From Nocardioides palaemonis (GTDB taxonomy: Bacteria > Actinomycetota > Actinomycetes > Propionibacteriales > Nocardioidaceae), in the NCBI RefSeq assembly GCF_018275325.1, contig NZ_JAGVQR010000004.1, positions 620,001-684,000 of the forward strand: a DNA stretch of 64,000 nucleotides, read 5' to 3'. The position numbers and the translations under genes were made by a program. Position 1 is the stretch's first letter. The number at the start of each line of letters is the position of its first letter. The notes under the pieces are model-generated. The model saw only the letters and a list, made by a program, of their open reading frames with translations, was not told the origin of the DNA and ran no database searches. Positions 42,035 to 51,788 of this stretch are shown here, one piece after another.

Positions 42035-43078
42035 TCAGAAGTCGAAGTCGGCGATGTTGGACTCGTCGAAGGTGAAGGGCTCGCCGAGCAGGACGGTGCC
42101 GTCGGCGCCGACCTCGAAGGTGCCGAGGTCGCCGGCCTCGAAGGAGTCGCCCTCCTCGCCCGAGATGTCGCCGTTGACCAGCGCGGCCGCGGCGTAGGTG
42201 GCGAGGTAGCCCAGGTCGCCCGGGTTCCACAGCGCGAACGCCGTCACGGTGCCGTTGTCGACGTACTCGCGCATCTGGTTGGGGGTGCCGAGGCCGGTGA
42301 GGGCGACCTTGCCCTTGTACTGGCTGTCGGACAGGTAGCGCGCCGCGGCGGCGATGCCGACCGTGGTGGGCGAGATGATGCCCTTGAGGTCGGGGTGGTT
42401 CTGCAGCAACGCCTCGGTCTGGTCGAAGGACTTCTGGTCCTCGTCGTCGCCGTAGACCGTGTCGACGAGTTCGATGTCGGCGTAGTCGGGGTTGTCCGCG
42501 AGCTCGGACTCCATCATGTCGATCCACGCGTTCTGGTTGGTCGCGTTGGCCGAGGCCGACAGGATCGCGATCTCGCCCTTGCCGCCGATCTGCTCCGAGA
42601 TCAGCTCGAGCTGCTTGGCGGCGATGCCCTCGGCGGTGGCCTGGTTGATGAACAGGTCGCGGCAGTCGGGGTTGGTGTCGGCGTCGAAGGTCACGACCTT
42701 CACGTCGGCGCTGCGGGCCTCGTCGATCGCGTCGCACAGCGCGTCCGGGTCGTTGGCCGAGAGGATCAGCGCGTTCTTGCCCTGCTGGGCGACGGTGTTG
42801 ATGTAGGACACCTGGGCGTCGGGGCTGGCGGTGTCGGGCCCGACCTCCTCGAAGTCGGCCTCGAGCTCGTCGGCGGCCTTCTCGGCACCGTCGGTGCTGG
42901 TGTCGAAGTACGCGTTGCCGAGGTTCTTCGGCAGCATGGTGATGCTCAGGTCACCGCCACCGCTGCCGCCGGCCGAGCCGCCGTCGCCGCCGTCGTCACC
43001 ACCGCAGGCGGTGAAGGCGAACGATGCGGTGAGCAGCAGCGCGGCGATGGCAGCAGGCCGCCTCTTCTGGAACTTCAT
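42035..43078 (-). CDS. rhaS: Rhamnose ABC transporter substrate-binding lipoprotein
   Basis: 347 residues. Lipoprotein signal KFQKRRPAAIAALLLTASF ending at the lipobox FTAC (Cys about residue 25), then a Gly/Asp linker. The type I periplasmic-binding fold (DUF4198-free, RbsB/RhaS-like) has GGDLSITMLPKNLGNAYFD at its start and ILSANDPDALCDAIDEA. It captures the sugar outside the membrane. Rhamnose specificity is inferred from the surrounding genes and from the similarity of order to rhaSTPQ operons. GAGAGG lies nine bases before the ATG. Confidence 0.88.
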   Translation of the reverse strand: MKFQKRRPAAIAALLLTASFAFTACGGDDGGDGGSAGGSGGGDLSITMLPKNLGNAYFDTSTDGAEKAADELEADFEEVGPDTASPDAQVSYINTVAQQGKNALILSANDPDALCDAIDEARSADVKVVTFDADTNPDCRDLFINQATAEGIAAKQLELISEQIGGKGEIAILSASANATNQNAWIDMMESELADNPDYADIELVDTVYGDDEDQKSFDQTEALLQNHPDLKGIISPTTVGIAAAARYLSDSQYKGKVALTGLGTPNQMREYVDNGTVTAFALWNPGDLGYLATYAAAALVNGDISGEEGDSFEAGDLGTFEVGADGTVLLGEPFTFDESNIADFDF

Positions 43079-43100
43079 CTGTGTCTACCTCTCGGATGTC

Positions 43101-44141
43101 TCAGACGCCGGCGGTCGCCGGGTCCTTGCTGGGTGCCTTGCGGGGCAGCCGCGAGCCGGCCCACCCAAGGACGCTGGGGAGGATCACCGAGGCCACCAGG
43201 AGGAGGCCGACGATGATGTTGGTGACGTTGACCGTCACCGACTCCAGGCGGAGCGCGCTGGAGATGACGCCGATCAGCACGACCCCGGCGAGCACGCCGT
43301 GGAGCCGGCCGCGGCCGCCGAAGATCGAGACGCCGCCGAGCAGCACCGCCGCGATCACCTGCAGCTCGTAGCCCGTGGCGTTGTCACCGCGCGCCGAGCC
43401 GTAGCGGAGCGTGAAGTAGATGCCCGCGAGCGCCGAGACGACGCCGGAGAGCAGGAACAGCACCAGCTTGGTGCGGGCGACGTCGACGCCGGTGAAGCGC
43501 GCCGCCTCGTCGTTGAGACCGATCTCGTAGACGCCGCGGCCGAAGGTCGAGAAGTGCAGCAGCACCGTGAACGCCACCGCCAGGACCGCGAACGGGATCA
43601 TCACCAGCGGGATCCGGGTCTCGCCGATCGTGTCGGTGGCGAGGTCGGCCCACCTCTCGGTGAAGTCGGTGATCGCGGTGGTGCCGAGCAGGCCGACGGC
43701 GATCCCGCGGAACAGCGCGAGCGTGCCGATGGTGACCGCCAGCGACGGCAGCCCGACGTAGGCGATCAGGAAGCCGTTGAGCGCCCCGCACGCCAGGCCG
43801 GCGAGCAGCGCCAGCAGCGCCGCGGTCGGGACCGAGAAGCCCGCGTCGTGGAGCACGCCGAGCAGCACGCTGCTCAGGCCCATGATGCTCGCGACCGACA
43901 GGTCGATCTCGCCGGTGATGATGATCAGCGTCATCGGCAGCGCGATGAGCAGGATCGGGGCGATGTCCTGGAGGAGGAACTTCAGCGTCAGGGGGCCGTC
44001 GAAGTTGGGCACGTTGGCGAGCGAGTAGAGGACCACCGCGGCGGTCAGGGCGATCACGGCCGTCTCGCGGGTCAGCAGCCAGCGCCGCCACAGCGGCGCC
44101 GAGTAGTCGGCGTAGGTCCGGGTGCTCGTCGTGGCACTCAT
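43101..44141 (-). CDS. rhaQ: Rhamnose ABC transporter permease (second)
   Basis: 346 residues, BPD_transp_2 (ribose/RhaPQ-type) permease with about nine to ten membrane helices. Typical motifs are LIIITGEIDLSVASIMGLSSVLLGV, the second GGVSIFGGRGRLHGVLAG and the short cytoplasmic RGVYEIGLNDEAARFTGV, which contacts the ATPase. The ATG at 44141 overlaps the upstream permease stop (ATGA). The C-terminal tail ends shortly before the binding-protein gene. P and Q labels are by order only. Confidence 0.88.
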   Translation of the reverse strand: MSATTSTRTYADYSAPLWRRWLLTRETAVIALTAAVVLYSLANVPNFDGPLTLKFLLQDIAPILLIALPMTLIIITGEIDLSVASIMGLSSVLLGVLHDAGFSVPTAALLALLAGLACGALNGFLIAYVGLPSLAVTIGTLALFRGIAVGLLGTTAITDFTERWADLATDTIGETRIPLVMIPFAVLAVAFTVLLHFSTFGRGVYEIGLNDEAARFTGVDVARTKLVLFLLSGVVSALAGIYFTLRYGSARGDNATGYELQVIAAVLLGGVSIFGGRGRLHGVLAGVVLIGVISSALRLESVTVNVTNIIVGLLLVASVILPSVLGWAGSRLPRKAPSKDPATAGV

Positions 44142-45211
44142 GCGTGGTCCCTCGATTCTGCGAGCTTGCGGGCCTGCCGACGGGACAGGACGCGGTCGAG
44201 CACGATCGCGCCGAGGATCAGCACGCCGACCACGGCGCGCTGCCAGAAGTCCTCGATGCCGAGGCTGGGCAGGGCCCGGTTGATGGTGATGAGCAGGAAG
44301 GCGCCGATGGCAGCGCCCCAGACCGTGCCGCTGCCACCGAAGATCGCGATGCCACCGATGACCGCGGCGGCCACGGCCTGCAGCTCGATGCCGGAGCCGA
44401 CGCTCGAGCTGACCGTGCCGTAGCGCGCGGTGTAGAGGACCCCGGCCAGCCCGGCCAGCGCGCCGCTGAGGACGAACGCGGCGAGCAGGCGACGGCGTAC
44501 GGGCAGGCCGTAGAGGACGGCCGCGTCCGGGTCGGAGCCGATCGCGTAGAGCTCGCGCCCGCCGCGCGCGGTGTGGAGGTAGTAGCCCACCGCGGCGAGC
44601 ACGACGACGGCGATGAGGGTCAGCACCGGGATGGTGAGGACGGTCTTCGTGCCGAGGGCGAGGAAGTCGCGCGGGAGGTCGCCGGCGTTGATCCGGTCGC
44701 TGCCGGCCCAGGTGAGCATGATCCCGCGGTAGATGTAGAGGGTGCCGAGGGTGATCACCAGCGCCGGCACCTTGCCGTAGGCCACGAGCAGGCCGTTGAC
44801 CAGCCCGAGCGCGGCGCCGAGGGCGAGGCACGCCAGGACCACGACGACGATCGGGAGGTTCGGCTGGTCGACGAAGAGCCGGCCCGTCAGGTACGCCGTG
44901 AGCGCCATCGTCGAGCCGACCGACAGGTCGACGTTGCGGGTGATGATCACGACCGCCTGGCCGACCGCCAGGAGCAGCAGGATCGACGGGTTGAGCAGGA
45001 AGTTGCGCCAGCCGTCGGAGCTGAAGAGGAAGCCGTTGTTCTTGGTGGTGGCCAGCACGACGACGGCGACCAGCACGAGGAAGATCGACAGCTCGCGCGA
45101 GCGCAGGACGGTGGTCAGCGCGCGGCGTCCGGGCGAGAGCCGGCTGGGCTCGACCAGGAGCGCCTCGCCCGTGGAGACCTGGGCGTCCGTGGTGTCGGTG
45201 GGGGTGCTCAT
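44138..45211 (-). CDS. rhaP: Rhamnose ABC transporter permease (first)
   Basis: 357 residues, same permease family as its neighbour. VIITRNVDLSVGSTMALTAYL and GGIAIFGGSGTVWGAAIGAF are the two conserved halves, and RELYAIGSDPDAAVLYGLPV is the ATPase-contact loop. A longer N-terminal cytoplasmic stretch (about 30 residues) is present. It starts by ATGA overlap with the ATPase gene and couples to the second permease. Together they form a heterodimeric channel for sugar import. Confidence 0.88.
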   Translation of the reverse strand: MSTPTDTTDAQVSTGEALLVEPSRLSPGRRALTTVLRSRELSIFLVLVAVVVLATTKNNGFLFSSDGWRNFLLNPSILLLLAVGQAVVIITRNVDLSVGSTMALTAYLTGRLFVDQPNLPIVVVVLACLALGAALGLVNGLLVAYGKVPALVITLGTLYIYRGIMLTWAGSDRINAGDLPRDFLALGTKTVLTIPVLTLIAVVVLAAVGYYLHTARGGRELYAIGSDPDAAVLYGLPVRRRLLAAFVLSGALAGLAGVLYTARYGTVSSSVGSGIELQAVAAAVIGGIAIFGGSGTVWGAAIGAFLLITINRALPSLGIEDFWQRAVVGVLILGAIVLDRVLSRRQARKLAESRDHA

Positions 45212-46716
45212 GAGGCGTCCTCGAGGTGGTGGGTGGCCGCGTGCATCACGGCCTCGGGGGTGGCCTCGGCTCGGTCGAGCTCGGCGGTGATCCGGCCCTC
45301 GCAGAGGACGAGCACGCGGTCGGCCATGCCGAGCACCTCGGGCAGCTCGGAGGAGATCATCAAGATCGCCAGCCCCTGGCCGGCCAGCTCGGAGAGCAGG
45401 CGGTGGACCTCGGCCTTGGTGCCGACGTCGATGCCGCGGGTGGGCTCGTCGATGATCAGCAGCCGGGGGTCGGTCGCCAGCCACTTGGCGATGACCACCT
45501 TCTGCTGGTTGCCGCCGCTCATCGTGGCGGCGGTCATGTCGAGCGCGCTGGTCTTGACCTCGAGGCGTCCGGCCCACGGACCGGCCGCGCGGTTCTCCAT
45601 CGCGCCCGTGACCAGGCCGGCGCGGGCGATGCCCCGCCGGATGACGGCCGCGACGTTGCCGCTGACCGAGGAGTCGATCACCAGGCCCTGCTTGCGCCGG
45701 TCCTCGGGGATGAACGCCATGCCCGCCCGGATCGCGGCGCGCGGGTCGCGCGCCTTCACGATCGTGCCCGACATCGTGACCGAGCCCGAGTCGTAGGCGT
45801 CGACGCCGAACACCGCGCGGGCGACCTCGCTGCGTCCGGCCCCCACGAGCCCGGCGAGGCCGACGATCTCGCCCGCCCGGACCTCGAGGTCGACGTCGTG
45901 GAAGACCCCGGCGCGCGTCAGTCCGCGGACCTGGAGGACCGGCTCGCCGATCTCGGCGGCGACCTTGGGGAAGAGCTCGTCGACGTCGCGGCCGACCATG
46001 AGGGAGACCAGCTCGGAGGGCGTCGTGTCCTCGACGCGGCGGGTGTCGACGTAGGAGCCGTCGCGCATCACCGTGACGGTGTCGCAGAGGGCGAAGACCT
46101 CGTCGAAGCGGTGGGAGATGAAGACCAGCGCGCGGCCCTCGTCGCGCAGGCTCCGGGCGACCGCGAAGAGGCGCTCGACCTCGACACCGCTGAGGGCGGC
46201 GGTCGGCTCGTCCATGACGAGCAGCCGCGCGTCGAGCGAGATGGCCTTGGCGATCTCGATGATCTGCTGGTCGGCGATCGAGAGGCCCTCGGCGGGACGG
46301 CGCGGGTCGATCCGCACCCCGAGCCGGTCGAAGAGGCGCTCGGCCTCGGCGACCATCGCGGCCCGGTCGATGCGCCGCCAGCGGGCGAGCGGCTGGCGGC
46401 CCATGAAGATGTTCTCGGTGACCGAGAGGTCGGGGAAGAGCGTGGGCTCCTGGTAGATCACGGCTACGCCGGCCGCCTTGGACTCGGCGGTGGAGCCGAA
46501 GTCGACGGCCTCTCCCCCGAGGGCGAAGGTCCCGCCGTCGCGGCGGTGCACCCCGGCGACGACCTTGACGAGCGTCGACTTGCCGGCGCCGTTCTCGCCG
46601 ATCAGCGCGTGGATCGAGCCCGCGTCCACGCGCAGGCTGCCCGAGCGCAGGGCGACCACGGGGCCGAACGACTTCGAGACGTCGCCCAGCTCGAGGACCG
46701 GTGCTGCGGTGGCCAT
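45208..46716 (-). CDS. rhaT: Sugar ABC transporter double ATPase (RhaT type)
   Basis: 502 residues, two fused ABC ATPase domains as in RbsA/XylG. Domain 1 (about 10-240) has Walker A GENGAGKST, signature LSIADQQ and Walker B LLVMDEPTAAL. Domain 2 (about 255-495) has the degenerate Walker A VGAGRSEVAR typical of this class, signature MSGGNQQKVV and LLIIDEPTRGIDVG. It powers rhamnose import. The ATG at 46716 follows GAAGGAG. It is the first gene of the leftward operon and lies directly downstream of the LacI operator. Confidence 0.92.
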   Translation of the reverse strand: MATAAPVLELGDVSKSFGPVVALRSGSLRVDAGSIHALIGENGAGKSTLVKVVAGVHRRDGGTFALGGEAVDFGSTAESKAAGVAVIYQEPTLFPDLSVTENIFMGRQPLARWRRIDRAAMVAEAERLFDRLGVRIDPRRPAEGLSIADQQIIEIAKAISLDARLLVMDEPTAALSGVEVERLFAVARSLRDEGRALVFISHRFDEVFALCDTVTVMRDGSYVDTRRVEDTTPSELVSLMVGRDVDELFPKVAAEIGEPVLQVRGLTRAGVFHDVDLEVRAGEIVGLAGLVGAGRSEVARAVFGVDAYDSGSVTMSGTIVKARDPRAAIRAGMAFIPEDRRKQGLVIDSSVSGNVAAVIRRGIARAGLVTGAMENRAAGPWAGRLEVKTSALDMTAATMSGGNQQKVVIAKWLATDPRLLIIDEPTRGIDVGTKAEVHRLLSELAGQGLAILMISSELPEVLGMADRVLVLCEGRITAELDRAEATPEAVMHAATHHLEDAS

Positions 46717-46724
46717 GGTGCTCC

Positions 46725-46746
46725 TTCGTTGAAAGGTTTCAACGAA
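46725..46746. promoter_or_regulatory. LacI-family operator of the rhamnose transport operon
   Basis: TTCGTTGAAA (46725-46734), GG, TTTCAACGAA (46737-46746): a perfect inverted repeat with 10-base arms. It sits 9 bases before the ATPase start codon, where a bound repressor would block the leftward transcript. Confidence 0.75.
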
Positions 46747-46833
46747 AGGTAGGTGAGGGCCGTCACACGTGTCAAGCGTCACTGGGTCACGAATTGGATG
46801 CGGATGTCGTACGCTCCGGTCTGCAGCCTTCAT

Positions 46834-46842
46834 CGTTTCAAC
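46834..46842. promoter_or_regulatory. LacI operator half-site before the lacI gene
   Basis: CGTTTCAAC repeats the right half of the operator at 32915-32929 and, apart from the central base, that at 46737-46743. It lies 18 bases before the lacI ATG, consistent with autoregulation. Confidence 0.45.
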
Positions 46843-46859
46843 ATCCGAGAGGGGACGGC

Positions 46860-47873
46860 ATGGCACGGGCCCCCTCGGTCAAGGACGTCGCCGCGCGCGC
46901 CGGGGTCTCCCTCGGCACGGTGAGCAACGTGCTCAACCGGCCCGAGCGGGTCTCCCCCGCCACCCGCGCCCGGGTCGAGGACGCCATGCGCGAGCTCGGC
47001 TTCGTGCGCAACGAGTCGGCGCGCCAGCTGCGCGCCGGCCACAGCCGCACGCTTGCCTACGTCCTGCTCGACGCCCGCAACCCGTTCTTCACCGACGTCG
47101 CGGAGGGTGCGGAGCGCGCCGCCGAGGCCGCGGGCCTGTCGCTGTTCCTCTGCCACTCCGACAACCGCGCGGCGCGCGAGAGCGACTACCTCGCCCACCT
47201 CGTGGAGCAGCGTGTGCAGGGCGTCCTGGTCACGCCCGTCGACCCGCAGGCCCAGGTCCTCAGCGACGTGCGCCGCAACGGCACGCCGCTCGTCATCGTC
47301 GACCGCACCCGCCAGGACGAGGCGTTCTGCTCGGTGGCCGTCGACGACGTCCTCGGCGGGCGGCTCGCCGTCGAGCACCTCGTCGACCGCGGACACACCA
47401 GGGTCGCGTTCATCGGCGGGCCCGAGACGATCGGCCAGGTGCGCGACCGCCTCGCCGGCGCCCGCGCCGCGTGGGCCGACGCCGGCCTGCCCGACGACCA
47501 GCTCACCGTCGTGACGACCGACGGGCTGACCGTCGTCGAGGGCCGCTCCGCCGGGGAGCGGCTGATGGGGCTGAGCCACCGCACCCGACCCACCGCCGCG
47601 TTCTGCGGCAACGACCTGCTCGCCCTCGGCCTGCTCCAGCAGCTCAGCACCGCGGGCCTCTCGGTCCCGGGCGACCTCGCGATCGTGGGCTACGACGACA
47701 TCGAGTACGCCGCTGCCGCCGCAGTGCCGCTCACGTCGGTGCGCCAGCCGCGCCAGGAGCTCGGGCGCCGGGCCACCGAGCTGGTCCTCGACGAGGCCGA
47801 CAACCCCGACCACCACCACCAGCAGCTGGTCTTCACCCCCGAGCTCGTCGCCCGGCGCTCGACGCTGGGCTGA
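46860..47873 (+). CDS. LacI-family regulator of rhamnose use
   Basis: 337 residues. The N-terminal HTH reads VKDVAARAGVSLGTVSNVLNRPERVSP, followed by the hinge helix and a ribose-binding-type effector domain (NPFFTDVAEGAERAAE, VIVDRTRQDEAF, FCGNDLLALGLL). It is divergent from the rhamnose importer, and palindromes matching LacI operators lie in the spacer. It is the likely repressor, released by rhamnose or a pathway intermediate; the effector is not known. The ATG at 46860 follows GAGAGGGG. Its stop shares a hairpin with the convergent TetR gene. Confidence 0.9.
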   Translation: MARAPSVKDVAARAGVSLGTVSNVLNRPERVSPATRARVEDAMRELGFVRNESARQLRAGHSRTLAYVLLDARNPFFTDVAEGAERAAEAAGLSLFLCHSDNRAARESDYLAHLVEQRVQGVLVTPVDPQAQVLSDVRRNGTPLVIVDRTRQDEAFCSVAVDDVLGGRLAVEHLVDRGHTRVAFIGGPETIGQVRDRLAGARAAWADAGLPDDQLTVVTTDGLTVVEGRSAGERLMGLSHRTRPTAAFCGNDLLALGLLQQLSTAGLSVPGDLAIVGYDDIEYAAAAAVPLTSVRQPRQELGRRATELVLDEADNPDHHHQQLVFTPELVARRSTLG

Positions 47874-47889
47874 GGCCCAACCGCCTCAG
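47870..47889. terminator. Hairpin at convergent LacI/TetR stop codons
   Basis: CTGAGGC (47870-47876) and GCCTCAG (47883-47889), an exact 7-bp stem with both stop codons in its arms. No T-run. Confidence 0.35.
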
Positions 47890-48464
47890 GGCTCCGCGAC
47901 GATCCCGCGCAGGACGTGGTCGAGCAGCTGGTCGGCGAAGGCGACGTCGATGCCGAGGTCGGGGATCAGCAGCCGGTGGTAGCAGGCGCCCCAGAGCTGG
48001 TCGACGACCGTCGCGGGGTCGACGCCCTCGCGCACCTGGCCGCGCGCGACCGCGAGCCCGATCCGGTCGACGGCGAGCTGGCGACGCGGCGCCGCGTAGG
48101 TGGTGAGGTAGGCCTCCATCAGGGCCGGGTCGCGCTGCGCCTCGCCGATCAGGCCGCGCAGCACGGTGCCGGCCGGCGTGGCGGTCAGCAGCTCGACGAA
48201 CGCGTGGAGCTGGGTGCGCAGGTCGGCGCCGAGGTCGCCGGTGTCGGGGAAGGCGAGCAGCGGCTCGACGGTGCTGAAGTAGGCGTCGAGCGCGAGCGCG
48301 CCCTTGGAGGCCCAGAGCTTGTAGATGGTGACCTTGCTGGCACCGCTCTCGGCGGCGACCCGCTCGATCGTGAAGCCGGTCATGCCCTCCGCGAGCAGCA
48401 TTCGGCCGGCCGCCGCGAGGACGTCGCGCCGTACCTCGTCGGTGGGGCGACGTCCTCTCGGCAT
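47886..48464 (-). CDS. TetR-family regulator
   Basis: 192 residues. The N-terminal HTH reads GMTGFTIERVAAESGASKVTIYKLW (about 27-51), and the C-terminal ligand domain is of the TetR_C_11-like kind with PAGTVLRGLIGEAQRDPALMEAY. It lies downstream of two short-chain dehydrogenase genes on the same strand with a 4-base gap, so it is the last gene of their operon. It probably binds the twin TGAACG-N3-CGTTCA sites at 50124-50165. Ligand unknown. Confidence 0.88.
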   Translation of the reverse strand: MPRGRRPTDEVRRDVLAAAGRMLLAEGMTGFTIERVAAESGASKVTIYKLWASKGALALDAYFSTVEPLLAFPDTGDLGADLRTQLHAFVELLTATPAGTVLRGLIGEAQRDPALMEAYLTTYAAPRRQLAVDRIGLAVARGQVREGVDPATVVDQLWGACYHRLLIPDLGIDVAFADQLLDHVLRGIVAEP

Positions 48465-48468
48465 GGGC

Positions 48469-49368
48469 TCATCCCATCACGGGTGCGAGGAGGTCCGGCA
48501 GCCCGATCCGGCGGTAGAACTCCGTCCGCACGCGGTCGCCGACGGCGTTGACCACCTCGGCGCCGTCGTCGGCGGGATCGACGTGGACCCGGAACGGGCG
48601 GGTGCCCTTCGGCAGGTCGACCAGCCGGGCGATCGCCCGGGCCACCTCAGTGGGGTCCTGGTCGTCCGGGGCGAGCTCGGCGAGCCGCTCGGCGACCTGG
48701 TCCATCAGCCCGGCGTACTCCACCTCGTAGGCCGCGACGACCTCGCCGTCCTCGGCGTGGCCGGCGTTGGCGAAGTGGTTCGTGCCGACGGTGAACGAGC
48801 CCGGCACCACGATCGAGGTGTCCACCCCGAACCGGGCCAGCTCGGCGGCATAGCTCACCGCGAGCGCGTCCATCCCGGCCTTCGCCGCGAAGTAGGGCGC
48901 GAGGTAGGGCGGGGTCCCGCCGCGGGTGCTCGAGGAGCCGACCCACACGACGAGGCCGTCGCGCTGCGCGCGCAGGTGCGGCAGCACCGCGCGGTTGACG
49001 CGCTGGGTCGACAGCACGTTGACGTCGTAGGCCGCGGCGAGCTGATCGGGGGTGAACGCCTCGGTCGGGCCGAGCACCATGTGGCCGGCGTTGTGGACCA
49101 CGACGTCGATGCGGCCCGACGCGGCCACGACCCGGCGCACCGCCTCGTCGACCGACGCCTGGTCGACGACGTCGAGCTCGACCGGGCGCAGGTCGACGTC
49201 GTGCTGGTCAGCGTACGCCGTGGCGTCCGCCGCGGCGCGCTGGTTGCGGCCGGCGAGGTCGCGCATCCCGGCGTGGACGGCGTGCCCGGCGTCGGCGAGG
49301 GCGCGCACGGTCATCGCGCCGAAGCCGCTGGAGGCGCCGGTGACGAGGACGACCTTCGCGGTGCTCAT
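48469..49368 (-). CDS. Short-chain dehydrogenase/reductase
   Basis: 299 residues, classical SDR. Cofactor motif VTGASSGFGAMTVRAL (about residues 9-24), NAG at VVHNAGHM, and the active-site set Ser in WVGSSSTRGG and Tyr-Lys in YLAPYFAAKAG (the usual YxxxK with an F before AAK). A long C-terminus contacts substrate. It resembles oxidoreductases found beside TetR regulators that act on xenobiotic or quinone-like compounds. It starts by ATGA overlap with the other SDR gene. Confidence 0.85.
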   Translation of the reverse strand: MSTAKVVLVTGASSGFGAMTVRALADAGHAVHAGMRDLAGRNQRAAADATAYADQHDVDLRPVELDVVDQASVDEAVRRVVAASGRIDVVVHNAGHMVLGPTEAFTPDQLAAAYDVNVLSTQRVNRAVLPHLRAQRDGLVVWVGSSSTRGGTPPYLAPYFAAKAGMDALAVSYAAELARFGVDTSIVVPGSFTVGTNHFANAGHAEDGEVVAAYEVEYAGLMDQVAERLAELAPDDQDPTEVARAIARLVDLPKGTRPFRVHVDPADDGAEVVNAVGDRVRTEFYRRIGLPDLLAPVMG

Positions 49369-50099
49369 GCGATGCCCCCGTTCACGTAGAGGACCTGGCC
49401 GTTGGTCCAGCGGGCCGGGCCGGCGAGGTGGGCGACGGTCTCGGCGATGTCCTCGGGCCGGCCGAGCCGCTCGAGCGGAGCCATGGCCGCCAGGCTGTCG
49501 ACCGCCTCCTGCGGCTTGCCCTCGAGGAACAGCGGCGTCGCGGTCGGACCGGGGGCGACGGCGTTGACGGTGACGTCACGCCCGCGCAGCTCCTTCGCGA
49601 GGATCATGGTCATCGCGTCGACGGCGCCCTTGGTGGCGGCGTAGGCCGCGTAGGTCGGCAGCGCGAGGCGCACGACGCTGCTGGAGAAGTTGACGATCGC
49701 TCCGCCGCGTCGGACCCGGCGGGCCGCCTCGCGGTTGACGACGAAGGTGCCGCGGACGTTGGTGCGGTGCATGGCGTCGAGCTCGTCGAGGTCGAGGTCG
49801 GCCAGCGGCGACAGCTTCATCACGCCGGCGGTGTGGACGAGGACGTCGAGCCCGCCGAGGGCCTCCTCGACCTCGTCGAACATGGCGGCGACCGCTGCCT
49901 CGTCGGCGACGTCGGCGCCGACGACGACGGTCGGGACGTCGTGGCGGCGGGCGAGGTCGGCGACCTGCTCGGCGCGGTCACGGTTGCCGGCGTAGTGGAT
50001 CGCCAGCCCGAAGCCGTCGGCGGCGAGGCGCTCGACGATCGCGGTCCCGATCCCGCCGGAGGCCCCGGTCACCAGGGCGGTGCGGCTGACGTGGGTCAT
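49365..50099 (-). CDS. Short-chain dehydrogenase/reductase
   Basis: 244 residues, classical SDR. TALVTGASGGIGTAIVERL (about 7-25), VHTAGVMKLSP, Ser in VNFSSSVVRLALPTYAAYAATKGA with the YxxxK pair, and VNAVAPGPTATPLF. The C-terminus TNGQVLYVNGGIA is the family's usual ending. It is the first gene of the SDR-SDR-TetR operon. The ATG at 50099 has AGGAG seven bases upstream; a GTG three bases earlier is possible. Confidence 0.87.
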   Translation of the reverse strand: MTHVSRTALVTGASGGIGTAIVERLAADGFGLAIHYAGNRDRAEQVADLARRHDVPTVVVGADVADEAAVAAMFDEVEEALGGLDVLVHTAGVMKLSPLADLDLDELDAMHRTNVRGTFVVNREAARRVRRGGAIVNFSSSVVRLALPTYAAYAATKGAVDAMTMILAKELRGRDVTVNAVAPGPTATPLFLEGKPQEAVDSLAAMAPLERLGRPEDIAETVAHLAGPARWTNGQVLYVNGGIA

Positions 50100-50123
50100 C
50101 ACGTGCTCCTGTTCGGTCGGTTG

Positions 50124-50165
50124 TGAACGTACCGTCCATATAATCATAAATGAACGGCGCGTTCA
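50124..50165. promoter_or_regulatory. Twin TetR operators TGAACG-N3-CGTTCA
   Basis: TGAACGGCGCGTTCA (50151-50165) is a perfect dyad with 6-base arms and 3-base centre. TGAACGTACCGTCCA (50124-50138) is the same site with one mismatch, 27 bases away. They bracket the promoter of the SDR-SDR-tetR operon. Confidence 0.65.
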
Positions 50166-50166
50166 A
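50138..50166 (-). promoter_or_regulatory. Promoter of the SDR-SDR-tetR operon
   Basis: Minus strand: TTGAAC (50166-50161), 17 bases, TTATAT (50143-50138). The -35 box overlaps the right operator. This A/T-rich patch stands out in the GC-rich window. Confidence 0.5.
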
Positions 50167-50176
50167 TACCTGCCGG

Positions 50177-51555
<1,379 letters not shown>

Positions 51556-51644
51556 CCTCGATGATGGGGGCGCGGGCTGCTCCGCCGCAAGGGATTCGTT
51601 GCGCTGTACGCAAGGCGTCGCACGATGCGCAACGCGGACATGAA

Positions 51645-51678
51645 GACTCCCCCGGGGTCTCGGGTCCCCGGGGGAGTC
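51645..51678 (-). terminator. 13-bp perfect hairpin terminator after tRNA-Thr
   Basis: GACTCCCCCGGGG (51645-51657) and CCCCGGGGGAGTC (51666-51678), loop of 8. It begins 2 bases after the tRNA 3' end, with TTC following on the minus strand. Confidence 0.75.
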
Positions 51679-51680
51679 GG

Positions 51681-51753
51681 AGCCGCCTGTCGGAATCGAA
51701 CCGACGACCTAGTCATTACGAGTGACTCGCTCTACCGACTGAGCTAAGGCGGC
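51681..51753 (-). tRNA. tRNA-Thr (anticodon CGT)
   Basis: 73 bases forming a full cloverleaf. The acceptor stem GCCGCCT pairs with AGGCGGC, the D arm is GCTC/GAGC, the anticodon stem AGTCA/TGACT carries loop CTCGTAA (anticodon CGT, reads ACG), and the T arm GTCGG/CCGAC carries loop TTCGATT. The discriminator base is T and CCA is not encoded. Confidence 0.97.
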
Positions 51754-51788
51754 GTGGCTGCCGAGCGCTGCTCGACGGGCCGCGGGCG

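Noticed and set aside
51681-51753. tRNA-Thr as an integration site for a mobile element
   Set aside because: No integrase and no repeat of the tRNA 3' end was noticed nearby; the flanks are ordinary genes.
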